From Collimonas humicola (GTDB lineage Bacteria > Pseudomonadota > Gammaproteobacteria > Burkholderiales > Burkholderiaceae_D): DNA of 64,000 nucleotides. Position numbers and translations under genes: made by a program. Below are positions 58,599 through 64,000 of the stretch, piece by piece. Below the pieces are notes generated by a model, which did not search any database, had not been told where the DNA came from, and saw only the letters and a program-made list of their open reading frames with translations. Within the stretch, counting starts at the first letter, position 1, and each line of letters starts with the position of its first letter. The stretch lies in the NCBI RefSeq assembly GCF_018304945.1, contig NZ_JAGQEE010000002.1:496001-560000 (forward strand), written 5' to 3'.

Positions 58599-59019
58599 AT
58601 CGCAGTACCTTATGCCGTGCCTGGCACGCGCATAAACCACAGAAGGCCATGAACGCGGATACACCGCATTCATGGCCTTCTGGCATTTGGCGCGACGAAT
58701 TGGTTTTTTCCGCAGAGCGGCCTGCGCTACAGCCGGAATTTCTCTTCCCCTACCCTGCATTGCTACCTTGGTTTCGCGATCGAGGTTCTTCCGCTTCCGC
58801 CTCAACAAAAATGAACCGGCCGGGAGCGTTCTGTTTTTGCGAAGCGGTATTCTGAAAATCTTTTTGTGCCGGAATCGATGCCGTGCTCTGCAATACTTCG
58901 CAAATGTCCGAAGTTGTAACGGCATGTAATAGCCGTCAACATCCCGCCGGCACCACTCGTTAATTGCTCAGGACCTCGGGAATTACCTGAGTTAATCAAG
59001 ATAACTTTAAGGTGCACAA
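58599..59019. other. Intergenic region between the two secreted basic proteins
   Basis: Contains the large inverted repeat at 58641-58681, otherwise no supported gene. The promoter of the second protein probably lies at 58930-59000. Confidence 0.45.
58641..58681. terminator. Large inverted repeat, possible terminator
   Basis: AGAAGGCCATGAA (58641-58653) pairs perfectly with TTCATGGCCTTCT (58669-58681), and the inner GCGG/CCGC also pairs. There is no U-run, but the stem is long and it sits 42 nt after the secreted protein gene. Confidence 0.55.
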
Positions 59020-59370
59020 ATGAACAAATTAATCGCTACTCTGATCGCTGGCCTGTTCGCTACTTCCGTTTTCGCGCAAGCCGCCGCACCTGCTGCTCCA
59101 GCTGCACCTGCTGCCGCCGCAACGACCACCCAGGCTGTAAAGGCTGATGTGAAGGCCGATGTCAAGGCGGATGCCAAGACCGAAACCAAGGCAGCTCCAG
59201 CAGCAGCCAAAGTCAAGACTGCAAAAGCTGAAAAAACCAAGGTTGCCCGTAAAGCGGCCAAGGTAAAAGCCAAGGCGCCTGCAGCGAAGGCAGAAGCAAA
59301 GACAGAGGCAAAGGCAGACACCAAGGTAGAAGCCAAGGCAGTTGCCCCTGTCGCTCCCGCCGCTAAATAA
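59020..59370 (+). CDS. Small secreted Ala/Lys/Pro-rich protein
   Basis: 116 residues. The signal peptide MNKLIATLIAGLFATSVFAQ is followed by a Pro/Ala stretch (APAAPAAPAAAATTTQA), repeated KADVKADVKADAKTETKA, and a basic Ala/Lys region (KVARKAAKVKAKAPAAKAEA). TTTAAGGTG upstream gives the ribosome site. Low-complexity basic composition suggests an unfolded periplasmic protein; the function is unknown. A hairpin follows at 59407-59446. Confidence 0.75.
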   Translation: MNKLIATLIAGLFATSVFAQAAAPAAPAAPAAAATTTQAVKADVKADVKADAKTETKAAPAAAKVKTAKAEKTKVARKAAKVKAKAPAAKAEAKTEAKADTKVEAKAVAPVAPAAK

Positions 59371-59406
59371 AGTACGGCATGTCGTGCGCTCCACGACTAT
59401 GATGAG

Positions 59407-59446
59407 CATGGCGGCATGATTGCGGTAACGCAGTCGTGCCGCCATG
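59407..59446. terminator. Inverted repeat after the secreted protein gene
   Basis: CATGGCGGCA (59407-59416) pairs with TGCCGCCATG (59437-59446), with further pairing inside (TGCG/CGCA). It is a probable transcript end or mRNA-stabilising stem; there is no U-run. Confidence 0.5.
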
Positions 59447-59534
59447 GTGCGTTCCGGCGTGGGGCGAAGCTGTTTTGCGCAATTGATTGCGCAGTTAAAA
59501 ATTCCGTTGTTCGATATTTTTCAAGGAGTTGGTC

Positions 59535-59729
59535 ATGGGTATTCTGGAAGAAGTCATTGGCGCTGTGGTGGCCGTTGAAGGTGTCAAGAAATTGGATCCG
59601 AACGCATCCATCCTGACGGAAGGCATTGCAGCCGTCGCCGGCTACAAAGGTGTGGAAGCGGTTACCGAACACCTGGAAAACAAGGAAGCAGAAAACAAAG
59701 AGGGCGATGTCCCTGATCAGCCTGCCTGA
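59535..59729 (+). CDS. Small conserved-looking protein of unknown function
   Basis: 64 residues from the ATG at 59535, with AAGGAG at 59523-59528 giving ideal spacing. It starts MGILEEVIGAVVAVEGVKKL and contains LTEGIAAVAGYKGVEAVTEH and an acidic tail (NKEAENKEGDVPDQPA). The N-terminal half is moderately hydrophobic and could be amphipathic or membrane-associated. I do not recognise the family. A strong terminator follows. Confidence 0.65.
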   Translation: MGILEEVIGAVVAVEGVKKLDPNASILTEGIAAVAGYKGVEAVTEHLENKEAENKEGDVPDQPA

Positions 59730-59772
59730 GCGGCTGATTGGCCGCTGAACGAATTGCGGCAAATCTAAAAGG

Positions 59773-59806
59773 ATGGAATTTTCCCGCCCGGGAAAATTCC
59801 ATTTTT
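59773..59806 (+). terminator. Intrinsic terminator of the small-protein gene
   Basis: ATGGAATTTTCCCG (59773-59786) pairs perfectly with its complement at 59789-59802, followed by a T-run. It lies about 45 nt after the stop at 59729. Confidence 0.85.
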
Positions 59807-60161
59807 CGCATTCATCTCCCGTATTGCGCTTTCCCATTTCTCTTCCCTTAGCCAGCCTGTCGCTCCACGGCGCGCCTGCCTGGACTCAGGCGGCGAGATC
59901 GATCGCCCGGCAGTTGCCAAGATCGGCCTGGATGCCAAGCTGGTTGCACATTTCCTGCGGATGGAAGTCGGAGCTGTCTCTCCGACGGGCTGGGGTAGCG
60001 ACGCACTGCGTCTGGTGAGAGTGCGGCGAGAGGATTTCAGATACCGGAGATGAGTGTAAAATCTCAAGTTAACTTGAGGTCAAGCAAAAAATAACGCAGA
60101 CGATCCGAGTTGAGGTAAGGTAGCGCAGCGCGACCTGTCCATCCTCGTTCCCTACCCGATC
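59807..60161. other. Region without intact gene; contains an orphan SoxR-type promoter
   Basis: No convincing gene. A minus-strand frame of 21 codons (ATG near 59945, beginning MCNQLGIQADLGN) lies downstream of the SoxR-like promoter at 60053-60083 and may be what is left of its target. Plus-strand frames look unremarkable. Confidence 0.4.
60053..60083 (-). promoter_or_regulatory. SoxR/MerR-type promoter and operator reading leftward
   Basis: A perfect 16-bp palindrome CTCAAGTTAACTTGAG (60063-60078) equals the core of the SoxR operator of E. coli soxS. On the minus strand it lies between TTGACC (-35, 60083-60078) and TACACT (-10, 60058-60053) with a 19-bp spacer, the overlong spacing that MerR-family activators correct. 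Transcription would run leftward, where no intact gene is found; soxR is not in the window. Confidence 0.65.
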
Positions 60162-60890
60162 ATGCAAGCCACCGAGTCCTTTGACGTCTCTTACGAAAAT
60201 GCCATCCTGAAGGGCGATTTCCAGCCCGCCGCTTCATCGCAGCACATCCTGCTGCTGCACGGCGCCGGCGTCAGTTCGCGGGCGACCGCTAGCCGTTCCG
60301 GCCTGCGGCCGGCGTTGCAGCAGCGCGGGATCGCCACCACCTCCTTCGACTGCATCGGCCATGGCGACACCGGCGGCGCCCTCTCTACGTCTTCGCTGCA
60401 CAGCCGCACGCGCCAGGCCGAGGCTGTGATCGCCGCCAGGAAACTGGTCGACCCGCCGGCCGGCCCGCTGGTGATATGCGGCGCCAGCATGGGCGCCTAC
60501 AACGCCATCCGGCTGACGCAGACGCAGCAGGTCGCCGGGTTGATTCTGATCGTGCCTGGGGTCTATACACCCGCCGCCTACGACTTGCCGTTCGGACCGC
60601 TGTTTTCAGAGGTTATCCGCCGCCATCGCAGCTGGGCCGGCAGCGACGCCTGGGAAATCCTCCGGCAATTCAAGGGCGACCTGCTGGTGATCGCCGCCGA
60701 GCGCGATGCCGTCATCCCTTTGGAGATACCGGAGCGGCTGGTGCTGTCCGCGCGCCAGGCGCGTTCGCGCCGGCTGCGGGTGGTGGCGGACACCGACCAT
60801 CATCATTTGTTTCCCTTGCTGGCGGCAGAACGCCCGGCGGAATTCGAAGAGCTGATGACGCTGTTGGCTGATTGCGGCCGGCAGCACTGA
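60162..60890 (+). CDS. Alpha/beta hydrolase
   Basis: 242 residues. The nucleophile elbow is GASMG with S109; D182 (in AERDAVIP) and a His in HHH at 213-215 complete a plausible triad, and LLLHGAGVSSR forms the oxyanion loop. The overall size fits a small carboxylesterase or acyl hydrolase. No signal peptide. The SoxR-like promoter 80 bp upstream points away from it. Substrate unknown. Confidence 0.82.
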   Translation: MQATESFDVSYENAILKGDFQPAASSQHILLLHGAGVSSRATASRSGLRPALQQRGIATTSFDCIGHGDTGGALSTSSLHSRTRQAEAVIAARKLVDPPAGPLVICGASMGAYNAIRLTQTQQVAGLILIVPGVYTPAAYDLPFGPLFSEVIRRHRSWAGSDAWEILRQFKGDLLVIAAERDAVIPLEIPERLVLSARQARSRRLRVVADTDHHHLFPLLAAERPAEFEELMTLLADCGRQH

Positions 60891-61062
60891 GGTCTATCCG
60901 CGGATGCCCGCTCCGCGAGAGCGGCGGATAAGCAGGATTTGTCATGATCTAAGAAAATATCAATAAATAGTATGATTCAGGCAAGCAGGCGCACCGGCCG
61001 GTCCGGAACGTTTCGCCCGCCAGCCTGTCAGTCAGGGTACCCATTCAATTCTTGAGACCACG

Positions 61063-61221
61063 ATGCGCCTATTCTTTTTCGTTACCGCCAGCTTCCTCCT
61101 TGTTGCCTGCGGCCACGTGTCGCCGAACAGCGACGGCGGCAGCAATGGCAACATCAGCGGCAGCAGCGTCACGCCCTACGGCGTGATCGATACCGGCGTT
61201 ACCCGCACCATCAACCGCTAA
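61063..61221 (+). CDS. Tiny lipoprotein
   Basis: 52 residues: MRLFFFVTASFLLVACGHVS, then a Ser/Gly/Asn-rich part and VTPYGVIDTGVTRTINR. The lipobox LVAC gives lipidation at C16. After processing only about 37 residues remain, with a Gly/Ser linker and a short C-terminal segment. The family appears to be small entericidin-like or unannotated lipoproteins; the function is unknown. It ends 35 nt before gmhA on the same strand and could be cotranscribed. Confidence 0.7.
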   Translation: MRLFFFVTASFLLVACGHVSPNSDGGSNGNISGSSVTPYGVIDTGVTRTINR

Positions 61222-61256
61222 TCATCAAACGCCAATACGCGAACGGAGTTTTCAAA

Positions 61257-61853
61257 GTGAAGCAACACATCAACGCAAGCCTGGTCGAAGCACAGCAATC
61301 ACTGAATGCCTTGCTCGCCAATCCGACGGCGCTGGACGCGATTGAACAGGCGGGCCAGCTCTTGATCGATGTGTTCCGGCGCAAGGGCCGGGTGTACTCA
61401 TGCGGCAACGGCGGCTCGATGTGCGACGCCATGCATTTTGCCGAGGAACTGACCGGCCGTTACCGGCTCGACCGCGCCGCCCTGGGCGCCACCGCCATCA
61501 GCGATGCAGGCCACCTGACTTGCGTCGGCAACGATCATGGCTACGAACAAGTATTCTCGCGCTACATCGAAGGCCACGGCCGCGCCGGCGACTGCCTGCT
61601 GGCGCTCAGCACCAGCGGCACCAGCAAGAACATCATCCGCGCAGCACAGGCGGCGCAGGCGCAGGGCATGAGCGTGATCATCCTGTCCGGCAAACGGAGC
61701 GCAACCTTGGAGGCGCTCAGCAGTGTCTACATCTGTACTCCAGGCGGCAAGTTTGCGGACCGCGTGCAGGAGCTGCACATCAAGGTGCTGCACATCCTGA
61801 TCGAACTGGTCGAGCGTCATTTCTTCCCGGAGAATTACGCAGACGGCCAATAG
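61257..61853 (+). CDS. gmhA: Phosphoheptose isomerase GmhA (SIS domain)
   Basis: 198 residues from a GTG start. It converts sedoheptulose 7-phosphate to D-glycero-D-manno-heptose 7-phosphate for the LPS inner core. SCGNGGSMCDAMHFAEELTG and SDAGHLTCVGND are the GmhA signature; the zinc ligands His and Glu in MHFAEE, and Gln and His in VQELHIKVLH, are retained, as is the STSGTSKN phosphate loop. A DiaA-type SIS protein is the alternative, but DiaA lacks this set. The other heptose genes are not nearby. Confidence 0.88.
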   Translation: MKQHINASLVEAQQSLNALLANPTALDAIEQAGQLLIDVFRRKGRVYSCGNGGSMCDAMHFAEELTGRYRLDRAALGATAISDAGHLTCVGNDHGYEQVFSRYIEGHGRAGDCLLALSTSGTSKNIIRAAQAAQAQGMSVIILSGKRSATLEALSSVYICTPGGKFADRVQELHIKVLHILIELVERHFFPENYADGQ

Positions 61854-61887
61854 TTCCTGGCCGCTGATCGTTGCTATAGCCCGCTTT

Positions 61888-62256
61888 CTACTTCCCGCGA
61901 ATCCAGCCTATCGACAGCACATAGCGGCTGCCGCCTTCCACCCGGGTCACGCTGTGCTCGCATTGATCGGGACGGAACAGCTTGATGCGTGAAGTCGACA
62001 GGATGGGTGCACTGCAGACAAACTCGCCGCCGCGCGGGGAGCGTTTGAGCACCAGGTTCAGGCGGTAATGCCTGCCGTGTGCGACCGCGTCGGTATGCGG
62101 CGGAATCTCCGCGCCGGCCGGATAGCGGATCAGGTAGCTGTCGAAAGGCAGCGGCCAGCGCGCCGTCAGCAACAGCATCTTGTCGTAGCCGGTGCCCTGC
62201 CTCCCCCGTTGCCATTTGAATGCGATTGCAAGATAGTCGCGCAAGTTGTTCAGCAT
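61888..62256 (-). CDS. 2-oxoglutarate/Fe(II)-dependent oxygenase-like protein
   Basis: 122 residues from the ATG at 62256 (MLNNLRDYLAIAFKWQRG). The double-stranded beta-helix shows the iron ligands HTD (in GAEIPPHTDAVAHG) and a distal His in DQCEHSVTR, followed by RYVLSIGW, where the Arg or Ser would bind 2-oxoglutarate. It is short for the superfamily but keeps HxD...H, so it may be active. Target unknown; it could be a prolyl-hydroxylase-type enzyme. It follows the GntR gene by 49 nt on the same strand. Confidence 0.7.
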   Translation of the reverse strand: MLNNLRDYLAIAFKWQRGRQGTGYDKMLLLTARWPLPFDSYLIRYPAGAEIPPHTDAVAHGRHYRLNLVLKRSPRGGEFVCSAPILSTSRIKLFRPDQCEHSVTRVEGGSRYVLSIGWIRGK

Positions 62257-62305
62257 GTTTCCCCGTATCCTGTGTGGCCGCTCGGCCCTTGCCTGGCATT
62301 CTATG

Positions 62306-63031
62306 TCAAGGCAGCGTTTCCGCTTTGCCGGCGCTCGGCAAGGCCGCCGCACTCAGCACGGCGTCGCGCTTGTCCAGCAAATGCTGGCGCAGCACCGCTG
62401 CCAGGCGCTTGCCGTCGCGCGCTTCCAGCGCTTTCACCATTTCGTCATGGTCGTGCGCCGCGCTGTCCCATTTGTGCGGCTGGAAGTTGGACTTGAAGCG
62501 CAAGGCTTGCAGGCGCCGGTTGAGGGTCAGGTAAGTCTGGCGCAGCACCGAGTTGCGGGCAGCGTCATTGATCTTGTCGTGGATCGCCTGGTTGCGGCTG
62601 TAGTAGCCGGGCAAATCGTTTTGCGCCTTGCAGGCCAGCATCGCATAGTGCAAGGCCTTGATCTCGGCCAGTTCGACCGGCGTGATGCGGTCGCAGGCCA
62701 GTTCGCCCGACATGGCTTCCAGCCCGCTCATCAGTTCAAAGGTTTCCCAGATTTCCGTTTCCGACATCTTCGACACCGAAGCGCCGCGGTTCGGCGAGAT
62801 CTCTATCAGGCCTTCGGCTGCCAGCACTTTCAGGGCTTCGCGCAGCGGCGTCCGTGAAATGCCCAGGGTTTCGCACAACTCCCGTTCATTCAGCTTGGTG
62901 CCCGGCGTCAGCACCGCTTCGACGATCAGGTTGCGCAAGTGATCCACCACCGTGTCATGCAAACGCTGACGTTCCAGTTTCGGCACCAGCGGCGCGGTTT
63001 TCGTCTCTTCGCCAGTTATCGCATTTTGCAT
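62306..63031 (-). CDS. GntR-family regulator, FCD (FadR) subfamily
   Basis: 241 residues. The winged-helix domain (about 20-88) has LNERELCETLGISRTPLREA and KVLAAEGLIEISPNRGASVS. The FCD ligand domain (about 95-220) contains the metal-site His residues in SRNQAIHDKI and AAHDHDEMVKALEARDG, which bind carboxylate effectors. It is divergent from the class V aminotransferase. The same 16-bp near-palindrome overlaps its own start codon and lies before the aminotransferase, so it probably represses both. Confidence 0.9.
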   Translation of the reverse strand: MQNAITGEETKTAPLVPKLERQRLHDTVVDHLRNLIVEAVLTPGTKLNERELCETLGISRTPLREALKVLAAEGLIEISPNRGASVSKMSETEIWETFELMSGLEAMSGELACDRITPVELAEIKALHYAMLACKAQNDLPGYYSRNQAIHDKINDAARNSVLRQTYLTLNRRLQALRFKSNFQPHKWDSAAHDHDEMVKALEARDGKRLAAVLRQHLLDKRDAVLSAAALPSAGKAETLP

Positions 63032-63038
63032 TCAAAAT
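63023..63038. promoter_or_regulatory. GntR operator candidate 1 (overlaps the regulator start)
   Basis: ATTTTGCATTCAAAAT, an imperfect palindrome, includes the regulator's start codon (minus-strand ATG at 63031). It is the exact reverse complement of operator 2 at 63252-63267. Binding here would block transcription or translation of the regulator gene. Confidence 0.65.
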
Positions 63039-63251
63039 CCTTTTTTACGCATTTTTCTCTATTTTAACATCAAACATGGCGCCTAAGAATCCGTCTGTCT
63101 ATACGTCTTAATCTGAATGTAAATATGCAAAAACGGCCAATATTTTAGCAAATAACGCCATTTTTCATGGGTTTTGATCGCTTTGAAGCCATTCGATGGA
63201 GTCGGGTAATCGCAAAAAGTACTTTACGGCCGGAATGTCGACTGCTAAAGT

Positions 63252-63267
63252 ATTTTGAATGCAAAAT
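63252..63267. promoter_or_regulatory. GntR operator candidate 2 (upstream of the aminotransferase)
   Basis: ATTTTGAATGCAAAAT lies 27-42 nt before the aminotransferase ATG, within its likely promoter or leader. The exact inverted match to operator 1 argues for control by the divergent FCD regulator. Confidence 0.7.
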
Positions 63268-63293
63268 ACAATTCGTTCAAAAAGGAGACCTAA

Positions 63294-64000
63294 ATGTTGA
63301 CACTAGACTTCCATCCGGCCGGCCGTCATTTCCTGCAGATCCCGGGTCCCAGCCCGGTGCCGGACCGGATTTTGCGGGCCATGAGCTATCCCACCATCGA
63401 CCACCGCGGCCCGGAATTCGGTGCGCTCGGCCTGCGGGTGCTGGCCGGTATCAAGCAGATTTTCAAGACCGAGCAGCCGGTGGTGATCTACCCGGCCTCC
63501 GGCACCGGCGCCTGGGAAGCGGCGCTGACCAATACCTTGAGCGCGGGCGATACGGTGCTGATGTACGAAACCGGCCATTTCGCCACGCTCTGGAAAAAGA
63601 TGGCGGAAGCGCTGGGCCTGAAGCCGGAGTTCCTAGGCTTGCCGGGCATCGAAGGCTGGCGCCACGGCGTCCAGGCGGATCGCATCGAAGCGCGCCTGCG
63701 CCTGGACCGCGAGCACCAGATCAAGGCGGTGTGCGTGGTACATAACGAAACGTCGACCGGCGTCACCTCCGATATCGCAGCTGTACGCCGGGCGATCGAC
63801 GCCGCCGGCCATCCGGCCTTGCTGATCGTCGATACCATTTCCGGCCTGGCGTCGGCCGATTACCGCCATGACGAATGGGGCGTCGACGTCACCGTCTCCG
63901 GTTCGCAGAAAGGCTTGATGCTGCCGCCCGGCATCAGCTTCAACGCGGTGTCGAAGAAGGCCGTCGAAGCCAGCAAGCGCGCGACGCTGCCGCGCGCGTT
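63294..64000 (+). CDS. Class V aminotransferase (alanine/serine-glyoxylate type), cut by window edge
   Basis: The first 235 codons of a PLP enzyme, from the ATG at 63294 with AAGGAG at 63282-63287. FLQIPGPSPVPDRILRAMSY, YPASGTGAWEAAL and HNETSTGVTSDIAAV are typical of the AGXT/SgaA group, and K206 in VSGSQKGLMLPPG is the PLP-binding lysine. It probably transfers an amino group to glyoxylate. The FCD regulator next to it may sense a related organic acid. The C-terminal part lies outside the window. Confidence 0.88.
   Translation, partial: MLTLDFHPAGRHFLQIPGPSPVPDRILRAMSYPTIDHRGPEFGALGLRVLAGIKQIFKTEQPVVIYPASGTGAWEAALTNTLSAGDTVLMYETGHFATLWKKMAEALGLKPEFLGLPGIEGWRHGVQADRIEARLRLDREHQIKAVCVVHNETSTGVTSDIAAVRRAIDAAGHPALLIVDTISGLASADYRHDEWGVDVTVSGSQKGLMLPPGISFNAVSKKAVEASKRATLPRA

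Overview
The window looks like the replication-origin region of a betaproteobacterial chromosome, most likely Burkholderiales/Oxalobacteraceae and Collimonas-like. That placement is inferred from gene content, from protein features and from the order rpmH-rnpA-yidD-yidC-mnmE divergent from dnaA-dnaN-gyrB; no database search was possible. Coding density is high and the core genes are GC-rich. Several accessory blocks are visibly more AT-rich or repetitive.

Layout. (1) 1-7.8 kb: end of a sensor kinase, a CsoR/FrmR-like regulator, a reduced minor-pilin set (pilV-pilX-short pilY1), then ordinary envelope genes (TMEM175-like channel, histidine phosphatase, AI-2E family transporter, cold-shock/DUF1294 protein). 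(2) 7.9-10.6 kb: AT-richer accessory patch holding a kelch-repeat lipoprotein between decayed minus-strand gene fragments. It abuts the mnmE stop codon, and a similar short sequence lies at its far end, as expected for a decayed element integrated at the mnmE 3' end. (3) 10.6-20.8 kb: origin core, mnmE-yidC-yidD-rnpA-rpmH leftward and dnaA-dnaN-gyrB rightward, with DnaA-box-like sites. (4) 21.1-32.1 kb: defence island with a type I restriction-modification operon hsdM / DUF1016-type nuclease / hsdS / hsdR / DUF5655-type nuclease, followed convergently by a NERD-domain SF1 helicase. (5) 32.3-36.1 kb: AraC regulator with divergent SDR, small membrane protein, phosphoribosyltransferase, orphan ABC ATPase. 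(6) 36.1-43.8 kb: type VI secretion effector module read leftward: vgrG with a transthyretin-like tail, a phospholipase D effector (Tle5-like), two paralogous Sel1-repeat proteins that look like its immunity proteins, the tail of a third, and a PAAR tip. (7) 44.2-48.4 kb: carotenoid-desaturase-like oxidoreductase, aldehyde dehydrogenase, aldo/keto reductase. (8) 48.7-57.6 kb: one 2954-residue trimeric autotransporter adhesin with about 7.5 kb of Ser/Thr repeats. (9) 58.3-64 kb: small secreted Ala/Lys-rich proteins, an alpha/beta hydrolase, a tiny lipoprotein, gmhA, a 2-oxoglutarate/Fe(II) oxygenase-like protein, and an FCD-type GntR regulator divergent from a class V aminotransferase with matching operators.

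How the parts fit. The T6SS module reads as a self-contained weapon: VgrG and PAAR form the tip, the VgrG tail probably loads the lipase, and the duplicated Sel1 proteins protect the cell. The restriction island pairs a classical type I system with two further PD-(D/E)XK-like nucleases in the same operon, an unusual combination and the best candidate here for an extended defence system. The adhesin, minor pilins and T6SS effector fit an environmental bacterium that attaches to and competes with neighbours.
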